Shown here: piece after piece, positions 10,744-21,289 of the stretch
Layout of the letters: every line of letters starts with the position of its first letter
Position numbering within the stretch: the first letter of the stretch is position 1
Source of the DNA: Prorocentrum cordatum
Lineage: Eukaryota > Sar > Dinophyceae > Prorocentrales > Prorocentraceae
Reading direction: 5' to 3'
Length of the DNA stretch: 64,000 nt
Assembly (NCBI GenBank): GCA_963575745.1
Contig: CAUYUJ010011503.1
Location: forward strand, 254,001 to 318,000
Made by a program: the position numbers and the translations under genes
Notes under the pieces: model-generated
The model's input: the letters and a program-made list of their open reading frames with translations, nothing else
What the model was told of the DNA's origin: nothing
Databases searched by the model: none

Positions 10744-13364
10744 TGCAGCGAGCGAAACTCCGAGGAGCACCGCTCGCGCGACTGCCCCCGGCTGCGCGAC
10801 TTTGGAGGTCGGGGGGTCGGGCGCCCAAGGGCTTGGGGATTGGCGCCTTCCCGCGCGGCCGCTTTCCCGCGCGGCCGATTTCGCCTCCGCTTCGGAGCCG
10901 GAGACCGCTTGCGGCCCTCCCCGCAGCAGGGCTTGCGTTCCAGGAATCTCACCAGGAGAAGTCGCGCCCGGAATGGGCGGGGGAGGACTTCACGGGCTCC
11001 GCTGCTCGAGATGCTTGGGGGGCGACGCGCGATCGTGCCAGGCGGGCCGGGGGGGGCTTCCAGGCAAGAGCCGCGGCAGCTGGAATCGCTGCTGAGCTGC
11101 CCTGGATTGCGGCGCGACATCTCGCGAGCGGCTCGCGCCAAGATGCAGCGCGGGCAGTTCACGGATGCGGCGGCTCACATTTGCTCGGGGGAGGGGCCGA
11201 AGACCGCCGATCTCACGCCGCGGCGCGCCCTGACCGCCACTGTCGCATGCGGCGGCGAGCCCCGCGGGGCGGGGGCCATTTGGGAGCGGCGCGGCGTCGT
11301 CCGAGCTTGCGGCCAGCGCGGCATTTCGCTGCGCGTCTGGGTCAGCGCAGTGCGCGCGCCGAGCTAGCTCCCTGACTGCCCTGTCGGGGCCGCCGATGGC
11401 CTCTGCTGTCGCGTCGCGAAGCAGGGGGGCGATGTGGGCGCGGCCGCCGACGTCCTCTGCGCGTTTGCGCGGCGACGCGCGGCAGCAGGTGGATTGCGCC
11501 GGATTTGATCGTCGCGCCGCCTGGGCGCCGCAAGTCTGCCGGGGATGTCCAGGCCGACGACTGCGTCGAACGCGGCGCCGACGACTCTGCGCGCGTTCGC
11601 AGGCGGCGCGGGCCCCCTGGCGCCTCTCGAGCCGCGCGCCCAGGTGCCGGAGACGCCGAGGGAGTGGATCGACGGCTGTCGCGTCGAGGGCGCGGACTTT
11701 GATGTCCATGCGACCAGCAGCTCTCGCGCCTGATCTGGCAGTCAATCTTGCGCATCGCTATGGGCCGTGCCGACCGCGGCGACACCGCTGCGCGGCGTCG
11801 ACAGGAAGACGCACAGGTGGGCTTGCGCGTCGTCGGGAAGGCCCCGCTGACACGGGTTGCCATAGATGAGGGAGGAGCTCCCCGGGGACCGTGGCCAGAA
11901 AATTTGGCGATTCCACGGCGGGGGGGCGATGGGGGCCCTGCGCAGGGCGGCACGACGGCCGAGGTTATGGCGCGCCGCATTCTCGGCGCGTCGGGCGTGG
12001 CCACTGCTGGGTCAGGGCGCCAGGGGGGCAGGGGGGCGAAATTCTGCGCTGCGTTTCAAGTGGGACTGACGGGGGCGGCGGCGGTGCACTGGCGCGAGGA
12101 GGTGAGCGACCGAAAGGCTTCTTTCGTCGGAGTTCGGCGCGCCCTGGCGGCGGCTCTCCTCAAACGCCTTGGAATTGCAGTGCGAGGCCCGCTGCAGGCC
12201 TGCTCCCAGGCTCGCATCAACGTCGGCGGCAGGGTCGAGACGTGGGTCGAGACTCTCCGGAAGCGGTGGCCCGACTTATCGTTCGAGGGGGGTGGCGGGA
12301 GCTACGCGCTCTGCGCTCGGCCCGCGCGCCTGCTACTCCGGGCCTTGCGCGCCTGGCCGCAGGCGGCCGCCCAGTGGGGGGGGCAGCTCGCCCGGACACT
12401 GCTCGGACTTGGATGGCAGTCGGCGCCCTCTTGGCGAGGCGTGTTCGCCCGGGCCGACGAGGGCGCGCTGACCGCGTGCGTCGGCGACGGCGGCGGCTCG
12501 TGGCAAGGGCGACGCTCGCCAGGAAGCGCCGCGCTAGAGCGTCGAGCTCACGGACGCGCCGTCGTTGGTGGACATCTTCGTTGGGGCGCGCTGCGCCTTC
12601 GACCCGTTCGACCGCGCGCTCCATAGCGCGCCCCTGTCTGTCGCGACGTCGATGGTCGAATGCGCCTGGGCTATGGCGGGGCGCTTCCGCGGTGGCGCCA
12701 GCTTCAGGCTCAGTCAATTGGCCCGCGGACGCGCCGTGCATTTCGGCCGAGGCTTGGGCGCAGGATTCAATGAGGTTTGCAGGCGTCGTGGCGTCGCGCT
12801 CTGCGCGCTCTCTCTTCCCGCGCTGCGTTGGGCGACCCGGCCTGGCTGCAGCCGCGCAGCGTCTGCGCGGCGGGGTGTCGCACACTGTTGCTTTGGACCA
12901 TTGTCCGCGAACTGGGCCTCCTTCGTCTCGTGGCGCATGCTGCTTGCACTTCCACGCGCGTCCTCATGCGCGTGCTCGCCCTGGCCGTCGCGGGCGACCT
13001 GCTGCTGGCGACGCGCTCTGACGCCGACTGGATCGTCGACCCGATGACCAGCAAGTCCGCCACCGGGTGGTGGATGGAGCTGTTCTCGCCAACCTTCGCA
13101 GGATAGGGGTAGTTTGCAGGGTCGACAACATTCAGAGTGCCCAAACCGTGGTCAAACAGGCTACTCGAAGCGGCTGCGCTGCCTTGTGCGCATGCAGCGG
13201 TTTTGCGTGGGTGTGTTGCACGGGATGTTGAACAACAGGAACTCCAGCTCAGCACCGAGCGCTGCCCCACCTTGCAGATGAAAGCCGACTTGTTCACCAA
13301 GCTCCTAAATGGCCCGAGGTTCCGAGCAGCGCTGGAGATGATTCACATGACGCAGCACGATTAA
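10744..13364 (+). pseudogene. Decayed Ty1/copia retrotransposon (copy 1)
   Basis: Two ends of a copia element are recognisable. At 10,744-10,785 the frame reads CSERNSEEHRSRDC, a Gag zinc knuckle with C-x2-C-x4-H-x4-C geometry except that the second Cys is Arg. At about 13,018-13,075 SDADWIVDPMTSKSATGWW matches the copia RNase H segment S-D-A-D-W-x2-D. At about 13,165-13,235 LRCLVRMQRFCVGVLHGMLN continues RNase H, then after a frameshift KADLFTKLLNGPRFRAALEM (about 13,281-13,340) is the typical copia C-terminus, with a TAA near 13,362. Only 2.6 kb separates Gag and the C-terminus, too short for integrase plus reverse transcriptase, so the middle is deleted or beyond recognition. Very high GC and several frame changes mark it as dead. 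No LTR was identified. Confidence 0.6.
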
Positions 13365-14270
13365 ACTCGACAGCAATGGCTGTGCTGGCAGTCGTTCGGC
13401 GAGGGGTGTATGGAAGACATTCAAAAGCAAACGCCCCCGCTCGTGCCAGGCAATGACCCGGCGGTAGGGAGGCCACCTTCTCCTTAACACCCTGGTCCCA
13501 GCACTGACGGTCGGGAGGCGTCCTTCTCCCTACCACCCTGGTCCCAGCACAGGGTCAGGAGGCAGTTTTTTCTTTACCCCTTGACTTCGATCAGCACAAA
13601 TGGGGCGCGATTTGTTTTTTTTCCGCGGGAGCTTGGCAGAGTGAGTGTAGTTCGAGGCGCGTAGGCGTAGGCAACAACAGCGTGCAACAGTATGTTTCGG
13701 AATTCGGGTGGTTTTTCACTCGAGCAGAATCGTGCAGTCTGAGGCCCGCAGGCGGCAACAGCGTGCAATATCGCGCTCAGGAGTTTCAGTGGCTTCTCAC
13801 TCGTGCAGAATCGCGCATCAAACGTTGACTGCAGGTCTATCTATTCCTTCGGCGCACCGTCGGAGTATGTCAACCCATCCCCGGCCTCAGGCGCATTCCA
13901 GCTGGTCATCCGCCCAAGGCGGCGACAGCCAGGATCGCCAGTGCACGCCCCCCGGGTGCCGTGTTCGCCCCCTGGGGCTGTGGCCTCACCGTGTGCTTCT
14001 GGGGGTGCTGCGATCGCCTCCCGGGATGTGGCCTCGCCGTCTGCTGCTTTCTGGGGTGCCGTGATCGTCCTACGTCTGGCTCAAGGCCGGTTTCGTGGCG
14101 TTTTTCGACGCTCGCCGCGGCACGTTTGTCTCAAGACCGGTCTGGTGGCGCCCCTTGGCGCTCATCGCGGCATTTCTGTCTCAAGGCCGGCTTTGTGGCG
14201 CCAACGGGCGTTCACCGAGGCATGCTGCGTAATCTCTTGATATGCATCCCTTGGATGTGCATGCAGCCCA
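13365..14270. repeat. Small tandem duplications after copia copy 1
   Basis: Two imperfect copies ending ACCCTGGTCCCAGCAC lie at about 13,466-13,550. At 13,970-14,060 a GTGGCCTC..CCGT segment is duplicated. From 14,080 three units of about 50 bp begin CTCAAGGCCGG or CTCAAGACCGG (14,080, 14,130, 14,180). No gene is seen. Confidence 0.6.
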
Positions 14271-14292
14271 TCCGCAACCATGTTGGCTCAAG
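14271..14292 (+). other. Possible relict dinoflagellate spliced leader
   Basis: These 22 bases match the known 22-nt dinoflagellate spliced leader except at positions 5, 7 and 12; the last ten bases, TTGGCTCAAG, are identical. Such relics mark mRNAs that were trans-spliced, reverse-transcribed and reinserted. No GT follows, so it is not an SL RNA gene. No retrocopied gene is recognised downstream, and a nearby 50-bp array also contains GGCTCAAGG, so chance within that array is possible. Confidence 0.4.
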
Positions 14293-15433
14293 CCCAAACT
14301 TGGTCGTAGCCTAAGCAGGTTACAGTGCCGTTTTTAATACATGCTCCGCGTGCGGATCATGTGTTAAATTGCAAGGATTTAGTACTAACAACAACGATGA
14401 GTTCATGCATACATGTATCCATACATTGATCATGTAAATGTATTAAAATCATATTTTTAAACAATCCTATGTATTAAAAACTGCCCTGCATATTGCAAGT
14501 TTCTTCTCTAGGCCCACGTGCCCGTGCATGGGCAAGGCGAATTGGCAACATCGGACAAAAAGAGCCAGCGCTCAAGTCGAGCCAAAACCAGTCACTACAT
14601 GGAGGTCCAGGGGAGTAGGCGAACACTGACAACAAGCAGCGAGGCCAACGTAGAGGCCAACGGGAACCAGCATACCGAGCAACAGTGAGGACGGTTTGGA
14701 GCCGCAGCAGCTGAACAACATAATCTCTTGCCTTTCACAGCGTTTTGTTCGATGCGTGGTCATTGCCTGCGCTGGGAGGCGCCGAGATATCCAATTGCGT
14801 ACAGTTGATTTGCTGCCACCCTGTTGGCAGACCATCCCAATTTTTCGTCTGACCAGACCCTCCCGCAGAAGACACGGCCCACACATCATGTCTTCGGAGG
14901 TTCGCGCGGATTGTTCGTGTCGGCGTTGAGTCAGTATTGGCGGCGCCTCCAGCGCCGTCCTTGGCAAGCTTGGCGGTCCACCGTCGAACCGAAAGATTTC
15001 CGCTCGGACTTCCAAGCAGTGATGTTCATGTAGTGTTGGTTTCTGAAACAACTGGTCCCTTGTCCCTCGCTGCCCTCGGCCACCGCATTCTCTGCTGACG
15101 GCCTCCCAGTATGTGTAGCACGTTTTCCATGTTCACGCTGCGGATCGTTGGTGACGTTGAACATGTCTCGTCGATCGTGCGGTCAAGTGAACATGTATGT
15201 CTATGTGGACTATGTGGTTGTGCGTGTGTGTGCGCATGCGTACGTTCGCAATGTCGTACCCCCGACGCCTTCCCAATTTGCGAAATCGCCATGATCCTGG
15301 TGCGCTTCGATCTGTAATTATGTACGTCTTCATTCGTTCACTCGCATTTGCTGTTGTACTGCCTTGCTTCCTATCGTGTTCGAACTTCGGTCCAAGGTTG
15401 CAGATGATACTTCCTGCGCAAACGAGCGCGCAG
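14293..15433. other. No gene recognised; AT-rich island
   Basis: About 14,325-14,510 is unusually AT-rich for this window (TGTATTAAAATCATATTTTT and similar). The remainder to exon c has ordinary composition. A minus-strand open frame at 14,572-15,051 has one hydrophobic stretch but no recognisable domain and is not called. Confidence 0.4.
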
Positions 15434-15563
15434 GTCAGTTCCGAAGAAGGAGTGGTGCTGCCAGAACACGGGGAAGGGATGCGGACCGACCACTACAATC
15501 GAGGCCTACGATTGCAACAAAGGATTTGCCAATTGGAGAGACGGCTGGTCGATGGATAAGAAG
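15434..15563 (+). CDS. Exon c of the Cys/Trp-repeat gene
   Basis: The longest exon: one base completing Trp, then 43 codons. It reads SVPKKEWCCQNTGKGC, GPTTTIEA, YDCNKGFAN and WRDGWSMDKK, so it carries the end of one repeat, a complete F/Y-D-C core and the start of the next repeat. The acceptor is GCGCAG before G. The donor is AAGAAG before GACGGG, a GA donor; reading on gives DGQGRC and loses the W-C-C. Joining to exon d (DWCCQN) restores K-K-D-W-C-C. This exon alone proves the repeat pattern without any splicing assumption. Confidence 0.9.
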
Positions 15564-16459
15564 GACGGGCAGGGGCGTTGCATCGTATCATGTTTTACAC
15601 CCAGTGGCAAGCGTTATATGGGCTTCTAAAGCGCCTCTTGGGGCCATTGGGTCCCTGTTTGGCATCTTGAGGCCCTGTTGGGAATCTTCGGGCTGGACGT
15701 CTGGTTCTATCGATCTCCTCCGATGGGAAGGGCAAACATCATCTGTGCAACAGCAGCAGCTGGTGGTGTTGGACAGCACTTGCTGTTGTCCATTGCGCTA
15801 ATTTTGTTGTACCCATTTCGCGCATACCAATGTGTGTTCACCATGAGGAAGGTGGCCCATCATTGTTGTGTTTGTGTTGCCAAGGTTAGGGAATCGATCG
15901 ATTCGGTATGTTTTCATTTTTATTTAGCCCTCTGGTCCCCGCGGCCGCTGGATTCTCCTCGAGGCTCTGATCCGAACTCGCCCGCAGAGGGGGAGGCGGG
16001 CGGGCGGATTTTCCAGGGCCGCCCAGGGGGCAACCTGTCTTTGGGGAGCGGGCCCCGTGGGTCTGGGTCCGCCTTGGGCCTCCCTGGCGCTCCTTCCCCG
16101 CCCCCAGGGCCCTCACACCATCGGCATCGTCGCACCACCAGCATCGTCCACGGGCGTGCCTCGGGACCCAGGGCCCATCTCCCTCGGGACCCCTCCCTCG
16201 GGGTCGCCGAAGCGGGGGGTGCCGACGAGCGGTGCGTGGACGTCACGGCCCGGGCAGCGACATCTCCCCGATCTCATGCCTCTCTCTCCTCGTTTCCGTG
16301 CGCTCTGTGGCCCCCCCTTCTCGCCCGCGCACACGGGCCATGATTTGCGACCCCTCTTCCCTCCCGCCATGGCACTGGCTTCCTCTCCACCGCCGTCTCC
16401 GCTGCTGCCGGTGCCGCATGGGGCACCCTGCCGGGGCCGGCTGGCCTCTGCCCCCTCAG
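15564..16459 (+). other. Intron 3 (GA-AG, 896 bp)
   Basis: Starts GACGGGCAGG and ends CCCCCTCAG. It is the shortest intron of the gene and the only one without a recognisable mobile element. GC-rich with CCC/GGG runs at 15,940-16,240. Confidence 0.75.
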
Positions 16460-16552
16460 GACTGGTGCTGCCAGAACAGGAACAGGGGCTGCGCCGCCTC
16501 CGCGACCACGAGCCCGCCGTACGACTGCGACCAGGGGTACGCGAAGTGGAAG
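16460..16552 (+). CDS. Exon d of the Cys/Trp-repeat gene
   Basis: Exactly 31 codons: DWCCQNRNRGC, AASATTSPP, YDCDQGYAK, WK. The acceptor CCCTCAG is preceded by a pyrimidine-rich stretch. The donor is AAG before GACGGGG, again GA. Read-through gives DGEGVW, while joining to exon e gives WKDGWSLDKK, the expected W-x2-G-W-S-x2-K-K. The repeat here is one residue longer than the others because of the SPP spacer. Confidence 0.9.
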
Positions 16553-17204
16553 GACGGGGAAGGGGTCTGGTCGGGCGGGACTGGGACTGGGATAAATCGA
16601 TCCAGACCGTTCCGGACCACTCTCAGAGCGTTCTGGAGCGCTCTGGGATGGCCGGTGCAATTTTTGGACACGGTGCTCATGCTTGGCGTGTCTGGAACCG
16701 TCGCGGCGCCCGATGGATCCTCCAGAACAGTTTGGTCTCAGAGATTATCGCTTTCTCCCGGATGCTGCCGAGTGAAAGGTGTCTGTATGTGTGTGCCGCT
16801 GTATTCATAGTTGATTAGTCACGGAGAAAAGGAGAGATGGGGGAGAACAAGAGATGTATCCAGTTGCTTTCGGCAAGCCCCGCCAGCGTGCCTGTGCAAC
16901 AGTTTTGCAGGAAGGAGGCTGAGTGTAGGAACCGCCCAATTCCAACGAGTAGTCTGCATGTGGACGGAACGTGATCCCGATCTCGTCTTCGTCCGCGCGG
17001 CAGGGAGGAGGAATAGGAAGAGGAGGAAAAGGAGGAGGCGACGCCTTGACTTTCAGCTCTCTTTGCAGCATGTACCTACTAAACGAAAGCCGGGCTCTCA
17101 TCATACACAGATGTACCATAGTCTTCGGTTTATTTAATCGCTTCGCTCATTCCGCCGGCCCATACAGTCTCATGTCTGCCGTTTGCCCGAGGGCCTGGTG
17201 TCAA

Positions 17205-17825
17205 TGCGGCGCTTTGGGGGTTCCTGGGGCCGCTTGGGGGACTCCTGGGGCGCTCGGGGGGGCATTTGGGGGGCCTCCTGGGGCCGCTTGGGGGACTCTT
17301 GGGGGCCTCCTGAGGGCCCCGTGGGGGCCTCTTGGGGCCTCTTAGGGGCCTCGTAGGGGCTTCTTAGGGCCGAGGGCTCGAAATGTTGTTTCGTGTTCCC
17401 TCTCTGGGGCCCCTTTGGGGGCGTTCTTGGGGCCCTCTTGGACCGTTTTGGAGGCTTCTTGGGCCGTCTTCGAGCCCTCTTGGGCCATCTTGGGGCCCTC
17501 TTGGGTGCCTCTTGGGCCCTCTTGGGGCGATCTTGGGGGCCTCTTGGGCCGTCTTGGGGCGTCGGGAAGCCGAAAAGGTGGAAGCTCCAAAATCTCTCAA
17601 AAACCTATGGAAAAACAATGATTTTTGCCTCCGGGGGCCCTATTGGGAGTGCTCTTGGAGGCCTCTTGGGGCGTCTGGGGGCTATCTTGGGCGTCTTGGA
17701 GCGATCTTGTGGCATGTCGGACCCCTCGTGTACCATCTTGGGGGCCTCTTGGGGGCCTCTTGGCCTTTCTTGGGGCTCTCGGGGACGTCTCGGAGCCCTG
17801 TTGGTGCGCTCATGGAGCGCTCGGG
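17205..17825. repeat. Degenerate 15-bp GC-rich repeat, block 3
   Basis: The longest block of the CTTGGGGGCCTC family. A segment at about 17,575-17,635 interrupts it. Protein frames with GASWG or PQEAP cycles are artefacts. Confidence 0.85.
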
Positions 17826-17885
17826 GGGACCCGGCCGGGACCCGGCCGGGACCCGGCCGGGGACCGGCCGGGACCTGGTCGGGGT
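17826..17885. repeat. GGGACCCGGCC palindromic array
   Basis: Five near-identical 11-12 bp units of GGGACCCGGCC. As at 4.5 kb, GGGACCC palindromes lie at the right-hand end of a 15-bp block. Confidence 0.85.
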
Positions 17886-18959
17886 ACTTTTCGTCCGGGG
17901 ACCCCCAGGGGCCGCCCCGCGCGCGCGAACTAGAAAATTGTTAACCAGTTACCGGAGATCTTAGCACGCCTCTGGCCCGTTGGGCCGGCGAATTTACTTA
18001 CTAAGTTGTGAGTGCCTGGGGGTCTGGGACGGTCGCGGATCTTGCGGCGGGGTATCAGCCTGGAGTCTCGCCCGAGCAGCGCACGCATCATCTGCCAGTT
18101 ACAGTGTTTTTGTTGTAGCATGTTTTCCAAACGGAAAGTAAACAACACATTCGGAATCCGATTGTCACAGCGTTTGTTTGAAGCGTTTTTGATGCAATAA
18201 AAAAGGCCAGTCGTCGATCGCATCTGGATTCGGTTGCGCGGGCTCGACGGGCGATCGGAAATGCAAAACGCTTTTACAGAGCATAACCCCAGCGCCCCTA
18301 GCAGGCGCGCAGTGCATCACATCTTGGGGCGACGGGGAAGCGACGTCAGTAGTCTCAGCGGGCCCTGTGCGTCCAGGATCATCATGTTCGAACGCGTTGA
18401 AGTGTTAACGCGCCGCATGTGAAGTTTCATCATTGGGGCCCTTGTTAGTGCGATGCAGTAAACCCCAGTGGTATGCAATCGGTGCCTGATGGTGCCTTCG
18501 GGCTTTTCATTGAATCTTTCACCTGCCTTCAGATCCGTATCGGTACCCATAGGACACCAGATGGTTCACCGCGTTTACACATGATTCTTGTGGGTCCCAC
18601 CTTCTCTCCACATTCTCGCCCACTCGTTCAACTGGCCCGTCGCTGGTTCCACGCGAAGCCTGGGGACTCATGTCAGCTCGCAGTGTCTCATTGTTTCCCA
18701 GGATCTAATATGAATTATGTTTCCCTCCCCCGGGCTCCCATTGGAGCGGAGGTTCTTCTCGTTGCGTCCGCGGGCCCCGTGCATTCTCTGGAATGCGGTC
18801 GCGATGTCACGCCCCGCTGCGCTAGGCCCAAGCATGGCCAAGGAGGGGCCCGACCCCTGGGCTGCCGCGGCCAACTCTTTGGCGTCCGCGGGGCTTGGCG
18901 CCCTGGAAGCGGTCGCCATCGCGCGGCCCATGCCGTGGCGCCGGAAAATCCATTGTTCC

Positions 18960-20890
18960 ACAATGCGTGCATCCAAGTCGGGCCCCCCAGAATACAAGTG
19001 AAACGCATTGTTTTTATCCATTGTACTTGCGTTTTGCATTGTGCACTCGCGGGCGCGCGCGCGCGCGAGCAGCGAGGAACATACAATGTGTCGCAATACA
19101 TCATGTCACGTTGAGGCCTCCAGAATACGAGTGAAACAGTTTGTCTTCGCCGTTGAGTTTTCGAGATTAAGATTGATGTTTTGTAGAAGCGTTTGCATTA
19201 TGCACGCGCGGGCGCGCGCGCACGCGCGCGCGCGAGCAACGAGGCAAGCACGGCGTGCCACAATGCATTATTCCACGTTGCGGCCCCCAGAATACGGGTG
19301 GAATATTTGATTTTCACCATTCAGTCTCTGAAATTCAGATGGCGATTCTGCATCAGTTGTCCTATTGGTTCCCACGTTGCGCGCGCCCGTGCGCGCGCGC
19401 AAGAACAACGAGGAAAATGCATTGCGCCGCACTGCACGATTCGACGTTGAGGTCTCCAGAATACGAATGAAACGTGTCATTTGCAGAATTGAGTTTTCGG
19501 GGAAAATGCTGCAAGCGCGTGCGCGCTGCGCGCGCGGGCAACGAGGGAAATGCATTGTGCCGCAGTGCACTATTCCACGCTGAGGCTTCCAGCTTACGAG
19601 TGAAACGATGGGTTCCCACCGTTCAGTTGTTGAAATTAGGGCTGCTATTCGGCGCGAGTTTTGGCCATGTTCGCGCGCGCGATCAACCGGGAAACTACAT
19701 CGCGACGCGAGGCGTCATTTCACGTTGAGTCCCCCAGAATGCGAGTGATACAATTGGTTTTCACCAGTCCGTGTTTTCTAAACTTAGAATGCTATTGCGC
19801 ATGGGGCATTGGCGCTGCGCGCGCAGCGAGGAACGCAGAGCGGGCCACAATGCATGATTCCACGCGATCGGCCTCCAGAGTGCGAGTGGAACACTTGGTT
19901 TTCCATTATTCTGTTCTCGAAAGTAAGATGGCTATTCTGCACCGGTTGCCCTCGTAGGTTTTTTTGCGTTGCGCTCGCGAGTAACGAGGTCAGTCAGGTC
20001 ATTGCGCCACAATTTCCCTTTTCCACGATGGGGCCCCTGATGCGAGTGAAATTATTGGTTTTCGCAATTCGGTTTTTCTGAATTAAGATGGCTATTCGGC
20101 GCAGGTCGACGCGTTGCGCGCGTCCAACGAGGGGCGCGCATTGCGCCGCAATGAATGAGTGCGCGCTTGGGCCTGCAGTATATATATATGGAACAGCTTG
20201 GTGCCAATTCTCATTATTCGAATTCCTCATGGCGATGCGGCTTCGTTTTCCTTGCGTCGCGCGCGCGCGGGCGCCGGCGCGCGCGCGCGCCCGCGCGCGC
20301 GAGCATGGGGGGAATCGCACTGTGTCACATTGCACTATTCCACTTTTTTTCCACGTTGAGCCCCCCAGAATATGAGTGCAACGCTAGGTTGTTGCCGTTG
20401 AGTGTGCGAAGTTAAGATGGCTATTCGGCATCAGCTTCTGCATTGCACGCGCATGAGCGCGCGCATGAGCGCGCGCGAGCACTGAGGAACGCGCATTGTT
20501 TCGCAATGCATCGTTCCACGTTGGGGCCTCTTCGGAATGCGAGTCAGGCACTCGGTGAAACCCATGTAGTTATCGAGCTTAGGGTGGCCATGCTGCATCG
20601 GTTCTTCCGCTGCGCGCACGCGAGCGTGCGCGTGCAACGAGCAGCGCGTTGTATCGCGCTGCATCCTGCTACATTGGGGCCATGCGAATACGGGTGAATC
20701 ACTTGGTTTTCACAGTTCAGTGCTTGCATCCAGCGTGGCCACTTGGTGCCGTTCGTTTTTGCGTGGCGCGGGCAGACGGGTAATGGCGAAGTTCCATGTG
20801 CGTCGGAATGACGTTTTCCACGTTTATGCCATCAGAGTGAGAGAAACACTCGGTTGTCGGCCGTTGGGTTTGGGAATTAACATTGCCATT
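18960..20890. repeat. About 12-copy array of 130-170 bp units with alternating GC cores
   Basis: The word CCAGAATACGAGTGAAAC or a close variant recurs near 18,989, 19,120, 19,287, 19,456, 19,588, 19,733, 19,873, 20,035, 20,364, 20,529, 20,681 and 20,828. Each unit also carries TTCCACGTTGAG, a TGGCTATTC word, a (GC)n/(CG)n core and a CATTGCGCCACAATGC-like near-palindrome. Units are diverged and vary in length mainly through the GC core. Confidence 0.85.
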
Positions 20891-21289
20891 CGGCAGTTAA
20901 TCCTGCGCCGCGCACGCGGGAGCTGCGCGGTGCGCTGCGCACCTGTCTCGCGCGGGGCGCGAGCGAGATTTTGGGCCCGCAGTCGGCGGGGGCCCGCGTC
21001 TCGGCGTCGGCCGAGCCATGTCTACGGATTGCAGCTCGCAGGCGCGCATTCGCGCAGGGAGCAAGTGGGCGCGCGCGCTCTCAAAGTGCTCCTGGTCCGC
21101 GCGATCGGCTCCGATGCAGCGGCAATGCGCGCGGTGCCGGCCTTCGTCTCGAGCCAGCCTGCGGGGGGATTTGCTATGGAATTTTGCTACCTGCCGACCA
21201 TGTAGAGAATCGCGCGGATGACCGCGGCGAGCAGGCGGTGGCCTAAGAGGCGCGTAGCCTTGCAGTTTCTTGGCAGAAGTTGTTTCCGA

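Larger units (their letters stand above)
5364..15433 (+). other. Intron 2 (GT-AG, 10,070 bp)
   Basis: Starts GTCGAGC and ends GCGCGCAG before exon c. It contains a degenerate 90-bp satellite relic, an 87-bp duplication, GAT and 12-bp minisatellites, a decayed copia element, a 50-bp array and a possible relict spliced leader. Confidence 0.75.

Noticed and set aside
10005-13000. Several Arg/Ala-rich frames of 150-380 residues on both strands
   Set aside because: Extreme GC removes stop codons in all frames; apart from the copia motifs nothing is recognisable.
14572-15051. Minus-strand 159-residue open frame with a hydrophobic segment
   Set aside because: A single possible membrane stretch and no other recognisable feature; it lies inside intron 2 and is within chance length for this composition.
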